Source: CAYNOZ01 sp964398955 | GTDB taxonomy: Archaea; Methanobacteriota_B; Thermococci; Thermococcales; CAYNOZ01 | Assembly (NCBI GenBank): GCA_964398955.1 | Contig: CAYNOZ010000051.1 | Coordinates: forward strand, 1 to 11,216 | Length of the DNA: 11,216 nucleotides | Direction: 5' to 3' | Shown here: positions 6,161-11,216 of the stretch, piece after piece | Numbering within the stretch: position 1 is the stretch's first letter | How the letters are laid out: each line of letters opens with the position of its first letter | Made by a program: the position numbers and the translations under genes | Notes under the pieces: model-generated | The model's input: the letters and a program-made list of their open reading frames with translations, nothing else | What the model was told of the DNA's origin: nothing | Database searches by the model: none

Positions 6161-6934
6161 TTAACCCTCGGACTCACCGCAAACAGGGCAATCAGAATCC
6201 TGTGCTATATCAAGAATATCCACATTATTAGTGTCCAAGTCAAAAACAAATAATTGACCAACTAAAGGCTCACCATACCCGGTAATAATCTTAATCGCTT
6301 CATTAGCTAACATAACACCGAATAAACCAGCTGTAGTACCTAAAATAGGGAAAACATCCGAACTCTCAGGAGGTTCAGGGAAAATACATTCCAAACAAGG
6401 AGATTCACCAGGGATAATAGTTGTTAACTGACCATGAGATCCTTCAACTGCCGCATGAACAAAAGGAATATCCTCTTCAACCGCAAACTCATTAATCAAA
6501 TACCTCGTTTCAAAATTATCCAAACCATCAACTATAACATCTACACCTTTTAATTTCTCCACAGATTCCTCCTGAATCTTACCATCTAAAACATATACAT
6601 CTATATCAGAGTTAAGTTTCTCTAACTTCTGTTTAGCAGATTCAGTCTTTGATTTTCCATCAACATCATCTTCCCAATGAAGAATCTGTCTATTCAAGTT
6701 ACTAATATCAACTTCATCTGGATCAATAATAAGTAATTTTCCAACGCCTGCAGCTGCCAAGTAATACGATGCAGGAGAACCTAATCCTCCTAACCCTACA
6801 ACAGCCACAGTTGAATTTTTAAGTTCTTTCTGGCCTTCTTCTTCAAACAATCTTATCTGTCTATCGTATCTTTCAAGGTCTCTATCACTTAGTTCCTCTA
6901 ATTCTTCCTTTATAACATCATCCGAATCTGACAT
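6161..6934 (-). CDS. E1-like sulfur-carrier adenylyltransferase (MoeB/ThiF/UbaA family)
   Basis: Adenylates the C-terminal Gly-Gly of a ubiquitin-like sulfur carrier, here presumably MoaD encoded next door. In 257 residues the family order is clear. RYDRQIRLF (22-30) is followed by the nucleotide-binding loop GLGGLGSPASYYLAAAG (47-63) and D71 in IIDPDEVD. Then come SNLNRQ (78-83, arginine finger region) and DGLDNFETR (136-144). The structural zinc is held by C180 and C183 (CLEC) and C249 and C252 (CPVC). There is no rhodanese domain at the C-terminus. The first 20 residues are acidic. The ATG at 6932-6934 follows the moaD stop by 4 bp, with GGGGGAT just upstream. In archaea a single such E1 often serves Moco synthesis, tRNA thiolation and protein sampylation, so the symbol is left open. 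Confidence 0.93.
   Translation of the reverse strand: MSDSDDVIKEELEELSDRDLERYDRQIRLFEEEGQKELKNSTVAVVGLGGLGSPASYYLAAAGVGKLLIIDPDEVDISNLNRQILHWEDDVDGKSKTESAKQKLEKLNSDIDVYVLDGKIQEESVEKLKGVDVIVDGLDNFETRYLINEFAVEEDIPFVHAAVEGSHGQLTTIIPGESPCLECIFPEPPESSDVFPILGTTAGLFGVMLANEAIKIITGYGEPLVGQLFVFDLDTNNVDILDIAQDSDCPVCGESEG
6165..6169 (-). promoter_or_regulatory. SD sequence fixing the moaE start at 6159
   Basis: The minus strand reads GAGGG, then 5 nt, then ATG. It lies over the last codons of the thiF/moeB gene and rules in favour of the ATG over the upstream GTG at 6177. Confidence 0.75.
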
Positions 6935-6938
6935 TTAA

Positions 6939-7187
6939 TCATCCCCCACTAACTGGTGGAAAAATAGCTAATGTGTCTCCATCCTTGATCTCGGAATTAA
7001 GGTCAGAATAATTTCCATTAATAACTAAATTTGCTTTACCTTTATCTATTTCATTAATTACTTTAGGATATATTTTAGATATTTCGTTTACAGCATCTTG
7101 TACTGTTTTACCTTCTACTTCTATCTTAGTTTTACTTGTTCCTGCTTCGTCTCGATATCTTGCGAAGAATTTTACTTGAAGTTCCAT
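6939..7187 (-). CDS. moaD: Molybdopterin synthase sulfur carrier MoaD / ubiquitin-like protein
   Basis: An 82-residue beta-grasp protein ending in the required Gly-Gly (FPPVSGG), where the thiocarboxylate forms after activation by the neighbouring E1 enzyme. VKFFARYRDEAG (5-16) and DGDTLAIFPPVSGG (69-82) are typical MoaD stretches. It would donate sulfur to MoaE during molybdopterin synthesis. Like haloarchaeal SAMPs, it might also act as a protein modifier or in tRNA thiolation; that part is inference. The ATG at 7185-7187 is preceded by AAGGG about 4-5 nt upstream. It is the first gene of a seven-gene run, with a TATA-like element (TATAAA) about 30 bp upstream. The last codons (GGG GGA TGA) double as the SD of the next gene. 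Confidence 0.93.
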   Translation of the reverse strand: MELQVKFFARYRDEAGTSKTKIEVEGKTVQDAVNEISKIYPKVINEIDKGKANLVINGNYSDLNSEIKDGDTLAIFPPVSGG

Positions 7188-7216
7188 TTTATCCCTTATG
7201 ATATATCCTCTTGATC

Positions 7217-7222
7217 TTTATA
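7217..7222 (-). promoter_or_regulatory. TATA box for the moaD operon
   Basis: The minus strand reads TATAAA here, preceded by the purine-rich AAGAA expected of a BRE. The usual 22-27 bp spacing puts transcription start near 7193-7198, so the leader would be about 7-10 nt and barely include the SD. It lies back to back with the tRNA promoter. Confidence 0.55.
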
Positions 7223-7255
7223 TTCTTGTTGAATGGGTTGGTGTCCTCAAAAAAC

Positions 7256-7263
7256 TTTAAATA
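7256..7263 (+). promoter_or_regulatory. TATA box for tRNA-Ser
   Basis: TTTAAATA is preceded by an A-rich BRE-like stretch (CAAAAAAC). Transcription start is expected near 7285, about 11 nt before the mature tRNA, a common archaeal arrangement. A short dyad, CTTCT (7273-7277) and AGAAG (7285-7289), falls at the expected start; its meaning is unknown. Confidence 0.55.
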
Positions 7264-7295
7264 TGTAGTTTTCTTCTCAATATTAGAAGTTGTTT

Positions 7296-7382
7296 GCTGG
7301 GATAGCCGAGCCTGGTAAGGCGCAGGTTTGCTAAACCTGTGGGCATACGCCCGCGTGGGTTCAAGTCCCACTCCCAGCGCCA
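7296..7382 (+). tRNA. tRNA-Ser (anticodon GCU), CCA encoded
   Basis: A complete class II tRNA. The acceptor stem GCTGGGA (7296-7302) pairs with TCCCAGC (7372-7378); the discriminator G at 7379 is followed by an encoded CCA (7380-7382). The D stem is GCC (7305-7307) with GGC (7319-7321). The anticodon stem CAGGT pairs with ACCTG (7323-7327 and 7335-7339) around the loop TTGCTAA, with anticodon GCT at 7330-7332. The long variable arm GGGC-ATAC-GCCC (7341-7352) is diagnostic for Ser or Leu, and the anticodon settles Ser. The T stem GTGGG/CCCAC encloses TTCAAGT. It reads AGU and AGC codons. No intron is seen. It sits alone on the plus strand between two minus-strand operons. Confidence 0.98.
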
Positions 7383-7414
7383 TATTCTTATTTAATTGGC
7401 CTGATATGGCTTGA

Positions 7415-7423
7415 ATTATTTTT
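7415..7423 (+). terminator. Possible T-rich terminator after tRNA-Ser
   Basis: A T-rich tract (ATTATTTTT) follows a weak 4 bp hairpin (GGCC and GGCT around TGATAT, with one G-T pair) about 35 bp beyond the tRNA. T tracts alone can end transcription in archaea. A smaller T-rich stretch closer to the tRNA (7383-7393) could serve instead. Confidence 0.3.
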
Positions 7424-7441
7424 AAATTATAATAGTGTTTT

Positions 7442-8125
7442 TTATGCTTCTCTCTCGCCTTTTACTGCTCCTATTCCTGGTATTCTTACTTTTTCTTCTA
7501 CTTTGTCCACTATTTCGGTTAGTATTATTGTTAGTATTAGGTAGATTATTGCTACGAAGCCAAACATTTCTATGTATCTGAATACGTCTGATGCTATGAA
7601 TCTTGCCTCGGCGAATAGTTCTTCTACTCTTATTAGATATGCTAGTGAGCTGTATTTTAATAGGTAGATTAGTTCGTTTGACCATGCTGGTATTGTCATT
7701 CTAAGTGCTTGTGGAAGGATTACGTGTCTTAGTGATTTGATTGTTGACATGCCTATTGTTCTTGCTGCTATCATCTGACCTGATCCTATTGACTGGAGTG
7801 ATCCTCTTATGTATTCTGCTTGGTATGCTCCACTGTTCAGGCTTAGTCCGATAAATGCTGCCATTAGTGGTGAGAATCCTATTCCGATAGCTGGTAATCC
7901 GAAGTATAGTATAAATAGTTGCACTAGGAGCGGTGTTCCTCTTATTATTTCTATGTAACTTGTGCATGTATATGATAGGGGTTTGTTTCCGTATACTCTT
8001 CCCAATGCTAGTAATATTCCTAGTGCGAATCCTACTATTATTGATAAAAATGTGAGTAATAGGGTGTATTGCAGTCCTTCTAAGAGTTTTGGCAATGATT
8101 GTATAAATAAAGATAATGTATCCAT
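7442..8125 (-). CDS. Polar amino acid ABC transporter permease (second)
   Basis: An inner-membrane subunit of the HisM/GlnP class, 227 residues, with about five transmembrane helices. The first is near residues 15-42 (LLLTFLSIIVGFALGILLALG) and the last near 186-204. RGTPLLVQLFILYFGLP (62-78) is a family block. The cytoplasmic EAA loop that docks on the ATPase spans about 120-146 (AARTIGMS, RHVILPQALR). The charged tail after residue 205 is cytoplasmic. The ATG at 8123-8125 follows the ATPase gene by 4 bp, with GGGGAGG upstream made from the last ATPase codons. It probably forms a heterodimer with the other permease of this operon. It is the promoter-distal gene, and the plus strand here has turned T-rich and G-rich compared with the first two genes. 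Confidence 0.93.
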   Translation of the reverse strand: MDTLSLFIQSLPKLLEGLQYTLLLTFLSIIVGFALGILLALGRVYGNKPLSYTCTSYIEIIRGTPLLVQLFILYFGLPAIGIGFSPLMAAFIGLSLNSGAYQAEYIRGSLQSIGSGQMIAARTIGMSTIKSLRHVILPQALRMTIPAWSNELIYLLKYSSLAYLIRVEELFAEARFIASDVFRYIEMFGFVAIIYLILTIILTEIVDKVEEKVRIPGIGAVKGEREA

Positions 8126-8129
8126 TTAC

Positions 8130-8873
8130 TTATTCCTCCCCGTATAGGGTTGCTATCTTACCTAAGAATTCCTTAGTTCGGTTTACATCCGGGTTTTGGA
8201 ACATTTTGTCCGGTGACCCTTTCTCCACTATTACTCCGTTTTCCATAAAGATTATTTCGTTAGCTACACTTCCTGCGAATCCCATTTCGTGGGTTACTAC
8301 TAACATAGTTACTTCATGAGCTAGATTCTTCATTACCTCCAGCACTTCCCCTATTAGTTCCGGGTCCAGTGCTGAGGTTGGTTCATCGAATAGCATTATT
8401 TTTGGTTCCATCGCTAGTGCTCTTGCTATTCCCACTCTTTGTTTTTGTCCTCCGCTTAGTTCAGCTGGGTATTGGTCTGCTTGATCTACCAGTCCTACTT
8501 TTCTTAGTTCCTCCATCCCCTTTTCCTTAGCTTCTTCTTTACTAAGCTTTTCTACTTCTTTCAGACCTAAAGTTACATTTCCTAAAGCGGTTAAATGATT
8601 GAATAAGTTGAAATCTTGGAAGACAAATCCAATTTCTTTTCTTAACTTATTTATATCCTTTTTCGGGTCTGTTACTTCTTCTCCGTCTAGCCAGACTTCT
8701 CCTTTGTCAGGTGGGCTTAATTGGTTTATACATCTTAGTAATGTGCTCTTACCGGTACCGCTTGGCCCTATTATCACCTTTGTTTCTCCTTTGTCCATCG
8801 TTAATGATACTCCCTTTAATACTTCTGTATCTCCATAAGCTTTATGTATGTCTTTCAGTTCGAGCATAGCCAT
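8130..8873 (-). CDS. Polar amino acid ABC transporter ATP-binding protein
   Basis: The ATPase that powers the importer encoded on both sides of it, 247 residues, GlnQ/HisP class. All nucleotide-binding motifs are intact: Walker A GPSGTGKST (36-44), Q-loop Q86 in FVFQDFNLF, signature LSGGQKQR (139-146), Walker B IMLFDEP with D163 and E164, and H-loop H195 in VTHEMGFA. FNHLTALGNVTLG is typical of amino acid importers. The ATG at 8871-8873 lies 1 bp after the stop of the upstream permease, with GGTGGAG/GGAGAG just upstream. The second ATG two codons later is too far from the SD to be preferred. It works at the cytoplasmic face of the membrane as a dimer. Confidence 0.97.
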   Translation of the reverse strand: MAMLELKDIHKAYGDTEVLKGVSLTMDKGETKVIIGPSGTGKSTLLRCINQLSPPDKGEVWLDGEEVTDPKKDINKLRKEIGFVFQDFNLFNHLTALGNVTLGLKEVEKLSKEEAKEKGMEELRKVGLVDQADQYPAELSGGQKQRVGIARALAMEPKIMLFDEPTSALDPELIGEVLEVMKNLAHEVTMLVVTHEMGFAGSVANEIIFMENGVIVEKGSPDKMFQNPDVNRTKEFLGKIATLYGEE

Positions 8874-8874
8874 T

Positions 8875-9549
8875 TTATCTCTCCACCTCTACCTCAAATC
8901 CTGACATTTTGTACTTCTTCTCAATATAACCTAAGAATCGGTTAGATGAAAAAACTACTACAAAGTAAATACCTGCAACTATTAAAAGAACAGGCAGAAC
9001 CAATTCATACTCTCCGGAATAAACTCTAGAACCTTGTCTCATTAACTCAATAACGCCAATACCAAAAGCAATGGAAGTATCCTTAAGAACTATTGTGAAC
9101 TCATTTGACCAACCAGGTATCGATAATCTTAATATCTGCGGCAGGATCACATGTCTAATAGCTTTTAATCTTGACATTCCAATAGAAAGAGCTGCCGACA
9201 TCTGCCCACTTGGAATAGAATTGATAGATCCTCTAAATATTTGAGCCTGATAAGCAGTACTTCTAAGACCTAAACCTAAAATGGCTGATGTAAACGCATT
9301 CAGATTTACTCCAACCTGTGTTGAACCAAAATAGATCAAGAAAAGTATCACTAATAATGGTATGCCTCTAAGAGCTTTCTCATATAAATAGATAGGAAAA
9401 GAAATATACTTCCCACCGTATGAACGGCCGAAAGCCATTATAATTCCTAATGGAGTTCCAAGAGCTAAAGCTAATACTGTTAAGATTATGGTAAATCCTA
9501 ACCCGTTTAAAAGTCTTGGAATGGAACTTATTAGGTAATCAATCTGCAC
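8875..9549 (-). CDS. Polar amino acid ABC transporter permease (first)
   Basis: A HisQ/GlnP-type permease of 224 residues with about five membrane helices, roughly at 15-40, 51-76, 85-105, 150-170 and 184-204. RGIPLLVILFLIYFG (61-75) and the EAA loop (about 119-145: AALSIGMS, RHVILPQILR) mark the family. The start is a GTG at 9547-9549. An in-frame TAA directly precedes it and no ATG lies near the N-terminus. GAGTGAT upstream is a partial SD. The gap from the binding-protein gene is 30 bp, the longest in this operon. It is clearly diverged from the other permease of the operon, which suggests an obligate heterodimer rather than a recent duplication. Confidence 0.92.
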   Translation of the reverse strand: MQIDYLISSIPRLLNGLGFTIILTVLALALGTPLGIIMAFGRSYGGKYISFPIYLYEKALRGIPLLVILFLIYFGSTQVGVNLNAFTSAILGLGLRSTAYQAQIFRGSINSIPSGQMSAALSIGMSRLKAIRHVILPQILRLSIPGWSNEFTIVLKDTSIAFGIGVIELMRQGSRVYSGEYELVLPVLLIVAGIYFVVVFSSNRFLGYIEKKYKMSGFEVEVER

Positions 9550-9579
9550 TTATCATCACTCAAAGTTATTCGGAAATCT

Positions 9580-10386
9580 TTATTCTCCAAAGTATTTTTG
9601 AACTAATTCGTCCCAGGTATCTGAACCTTGTACTTCTTCAATTCCGCTGTTTAGATCTTCTAGTAATTGTTCTTCTCCTTGTCTTACTCCAAATCCGTAT
9701 TCTTCTCCGGTTTCAATGGTTTGAACAATTACAACATCTTCAGAACCTTCAAATGATTCTCCTACAGGTTTATCCAGTACAACAGCATCCAAATTCTCGT
9801 TTATCAGATCTCTTACCGCAAAGAGGTAGCTATCGTATTTATTTAATTTGTCTTCAGTCATATTACCTGGTTCAACTAGATTACTCTCAACCCAACCAGC
9901 TCCTGTTGTACCAGTTTGAGCTCCTACTTCTAAACCTACTAAATCACTTGGACCGTTAATTTGAATATCTGAACCTTCTCTAATTAAAATTGATTGATCT
10001 GCCTCATAGTAAGGATCTGTGAAGCTTATTTGTTCTTTTCTTTCCTCAGTTATTGTCATTGCTGCCGCTATAACATCAATTTTCTCGTTCTTTAAAGCAG
10101 CCACTAATGAATCAAATGACATATCCTCAATCTGAACCTCATAACCCTGGGATTCCGCTACAGCTCTAATCAATTCAACATCGAATCCAACGATGGTACC
10201 GTTCTCAGTGTATTCAAATGGTGGGAAATCGGCTGAAGTACCAACCGTAATCGTTCCTTTACCATCCTCACCATTTTCTCCATTGTCACCATTCTGTCCA
10301 TTACCTGTGCATCCAGCTGCTGATACTGAAACTACCAACACGAGTGTTAATAAAACACCTGCGAAAAATTTTTGACTCTTTTTCAT
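9580..10386 (-). CDS. Amino acid ABC transporter substrate-binding lipoprotein
   Basis: An extracellular solute-binding protein family 3 member, 268 residues, tethered to the outer face of the membrane. The signal peptide has a basic start (MKKSQK), a hydrophobic core and a lipobox ending SAAGC with C26 as the lipidated residue. A Gly/Asn/Glu-rich linker follows (27-44). The binding domain starts near TITVGTSADFPPF (45-57). Expected ligand contacts are R116 in TITEERKE for the carboxylate, the TGTTG turn (158-162) and D205 in VVLDKPVG for the amino group. The side-chain specificity cannot be read. The ATG at 10384-10386 has no SD, and a TATA-like element about 30 bp upstream predicts a very short leader. 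It heads the importer operon. The protein is acidic, fitting an exposed protein in a salty habitat, though this is weak evidence. Confidence 0.95.
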   Translation of the reverse strand: MKKSQKFFAGVLLTLVLVVSVSAAGCTGNGQNGDNGENGEDGKGTITVGTSADFPPFEYTENGTIVGFDVELIRAVAESQGYEVQIEDMSFDSLVAALKNEKIDVIAAAMTITEERKEQISFTDPYYEADQSILIREGSDIQINGPSDLVGLEVGAQTGTTGAGWVESNLVEPGNMTEDKLNKYDSYLFAVRDLINENLDAVVLDKPVGESFEGSEDVVIVQTIETGEEYGFGVRQGEEQLLEDLNSGIEEVQGSDTWDELVQKYFGE

Positions 10387-10413
10387 ACTATCAATTTAAT
10401 TATTTGTATATTA

Positions 10414-10422
10414 GTTTAAAAT
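10414..10422 (-). promoter_or_regulatory. TATA box for the amino acid importer operon
   Basis: The minus strand reads ATTTTAAAC, preceded by the purine-rich CCAAAAAG as a BRE. The usual spacing places transcription start near 10393, about 7 nt before the ATG. The lack of an SD fits a leaderless or nearly leaderless transcript. Confidence 0.5.
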
Positions 10423-10473
10423 CTTTTTGGAGTAATCAACCGAAAAGCAAAACTTGAAAAAACCTAAGAAGAT

Positions 10474-10497
10474 TCTGAACCACAAACCCAATTCAGA
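10474..10497. promoter_or_regulatory. Short inverted repeat, possible operator
   Basis: TCTGAA (10474-10479) and TTCAGA (10492-10497) form a perfect 6 bp dyad with a 12 bp spacer. It lies about 55-80 bp upstream of the importer TATA box, in the divergent region shared with hypB. Its right arm overlaps the first copy of the TCAGATAC repeat. A dyad of this size can occur by chance. Confidence 0.3.
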
Positions 10498-10550
10498 TAC
10501 TACTTATTATTATCGATTTTAGCTCTAGGGATTTACTGGTGGTCAGATAC
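10493..10550 (+). repeat. Direct repeat TCAGATAC, two copies 50 bp apart
   Basis: The octamer occurs at 10493-10500 and 10543-10550, an exact 50 bp period (about five helical turns). Both copies sit between the divergent promoters of the amino acid importer and hypB. A second short repeat, AGGGAT, occurs at 10527-10532 and 10551-10556. The copies may be binding sites for a regulator of one or both operons. No known regulator site was recognised. Confidence 0.4.
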
Positions 10551-10596
10551 AGGGATCGGATGATTAGTCATTTTTGTTGATTTTGTTTGGATATCG

Positions 10597-10603
10597 TTTT
10601 TAA
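10597..10603 (+). promoter_or_regulatory. Possible TATA box for hypB
   Basis: TTTTTAA lies about 35 bp before the hypB ATG. Transcription would start near 10625, just at the GGTG SD (10626-10629). The region is T-rich, so the match is only moderate. Confidence 0.35.
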
Positions 10604-10635
10604 GGTTCTTTGTTTATCATTTATTGGTGTGAGAG

Positions 10636-11216
10636 ATGCATTTGCTTGAGATGGAAGATGATGTTTTAGAGAAAAATAAGGAGCTTGCTGATGAAAATAA
10701 GAAATTACTTAAGGAAAAGAACATCAAATCCTTCAATATTATGGGCGCTATTGGTTCTGGGAAGACTAGGTTGTTGGAGAGAGCTATTCAGGAATTAGAT
10801 ATTAATCCTGGTGTGATAGCGGGTGATGTTAAGTCCGAATTTGATGGGGAGAGGTTTGAGAAGCTTGGTGTTCCTGTGGCATTCGCTAGTACTGGAGATG
10901 AGTGCCATTTAGATGCTCATCTTGTTGAACATTCTTTGGAAGATCTTCCCTTGGATGATATTGATGTAGTTTTCATAGAGAATGTTGGGAATTTGGTTTG
11001 TCCGGCTGACTTTGATTTAGGTGAAGGGAAAAGGGTGGTGGTTATTTCCACTACTGAAGGTTCTGATACTATTGCTAAGCATCCGGTTATCTTTAAGATT
11101 TCTGATGTTGTAGTAATTAATAAGATCGATATTGCTGATGCGGTGGATGTAGATGTTGATGAGATGGTTGAGGATGCTAAGGAGATAAATCCTAATTTGA
11201 AGGTTTTAAGAACAAG
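10636..11216 (+). CDS. hypB: Hydrogenase nickel incorporation GTPase HypB (3' end missing)
   Basis: A GTPase that, with HypA, delivers nickel to [NiFe]-hydrogenase maturation in the cytoplasm. The first 193 residues are present and the frame is open to the window edge; about 25-30 residues are probably missing. The start MHLLEMEDD, followed by LEKNKELADENKKLLKEK (11-28), is the typical HypB N-terminus without a histidine-rich stretch. The P-loop is GAIGSGKT (37-44), the form found in methanogen HypB. Metal-site residues C90 and H91 in ECHLDAHL and C122 in VCPADFDLG are conserved, as are ENVGN (115-119), ISTTEGSDT (137-145) and the guanine-specificity motif NKID (162-165). GGTG (10626-10629) stands 6 nt before the ATG. 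It is divergent from the importer operon. Confidence 0.96.
   Translation, partial: MHLLEMEDDVLEKNKELADENKKLLKEKNIKSFNIMGAIGSGKTRLLERAIQELDINPGVIAGDVKSEFDGERFEKLGVPVAFASTGDECHLDAHLVEHSLEDLPLDDIDVVFIENVGNLVCPADFDLGEGKRVVVISTTEGSDTIAKHPVIFKISDVVVINKIDIADAVDVDVDEMVEDAKEINPNLKVLRT

Noticed and set aside
6160..6177. GTG start for moaE six codons upstream
   Set aside because: No SD precedes it and it overlaps thiF; the ATG at 6159 has GAGGG at 5 nt.
7189..7383. Minus-strand open frame of 64 codons opposite the tRNA
   Set aside because: It is the antisense of tRNA-Ser; the GLEPT-like peptide is a well-known false product of tRNA complements, and there is no supporting SD or homology.
7422..7967. 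Two minus-strand frames of about 88 codons inside the last permease gene
   Set aside because: Out-of-frame reads of a gene with clear membrane helices and an EAA loop; rich in Arg, Asn and Thr with no start signal.
10387..10635. Possible small gene or NikR-type nickel operator in the hypB upstream region
   Set aside because: Only frames of about a dozen codons are present, and the repeats do not match the GTATGA/TCATAC form of NikR sites that I know.
1..11216. CRISPR array, insertion sequence, prophage or toxin-antitoxin system
   Set aside because: No regularly spaced repeats, transposase, terminal inverted repeats, integrase or small paired toxin-like genes were found. The Pol-beta protein is not a MNT/HEPN pair because no HEPN partner is next to it.

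Overview
The window is archaeal. The evidence is RNA polymerase subunit Rpo11, the exosome subunit Csl4, a Dph2 diphthamide enzyme, a METTL5-like methyltransferase, a tRNA-Ser(GCU) with archaeal features, TATA-type promoter elements and Shine-Dalgarno (SD) sequences of the GGAGGTGA type. Lines counted by hand are roughly one third G+C. The gene content and a HypB very close to the methanogen type suggest a euryarchaeon, possibly of a methanogen-related lineage. The species cannot be fixed from the sequence alone.

Layout, left to right. (1) Positions 1-2065, all on the minus strand: csl4, then rpo11, an RNase III-like protein, a Pol-beta-type nucleotidyltransferase, and the first 25 codons of a probable membrane protein running off the left edge. 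These genes overlap or nearly touch. (2) Positions 2126-7187, minus strand: a seven-gene run with 1-10 bp gaps. Its order is moaD, an E1-like thiF/moeB gene, moaE, an M20 metallohydrolase of YgeY type, a CinA-N-type gene, dph2 and a METTL5-like methyltransferase. The first part makes and activates molybdopterin (or tungstopterin) synthase; the last two genes modify the translation machinery. (3) Positions 7188-7441: a divergent promoter region and a plus-strand tRNA-Ser(GCU). (4) Positions 7442-10386, minus strand: a four-gene polar amino acid ABC importer in the order binding lipoprotein, permease, ATPase, permease. (5) Positions 10387-10635: a divergent control region with a repeated octamer. 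(6) From 10636 on the plus strand: hypB, the GTPase for hydrogenase nickel insertion, cut by the right edge.

Internal genes of each operon have SD sequences lying on or just after the preceding stop codon, which implies coupled translation. The binding-protein gene, first in its operon, has no SD and seems to have a very short leader. Three starts were moved or confirmed by SD position: the M20 gene (5723, not 5768), moaE (6159, not 6177) and the METTL5-like gene (TTG at 2755).

The most striking large-scale pattern is a base-composition gradient. On the plus strand, genes near a promoter have C at or above G, whereas genes far from it become strongly G- and T-rich. The same gradient appears in three consecutive minus-strand transcription units and visibly changes the amino-acid make-up of the proteins. 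No CRISPR array, insertion sequence or phage gene was seen, and no obviously new defence or mobile system. The best candidate for undescribed biology is the pairing of an RNase III-like protein and an orphan nucleotidyltransferase with Csl4 and Rpo11.
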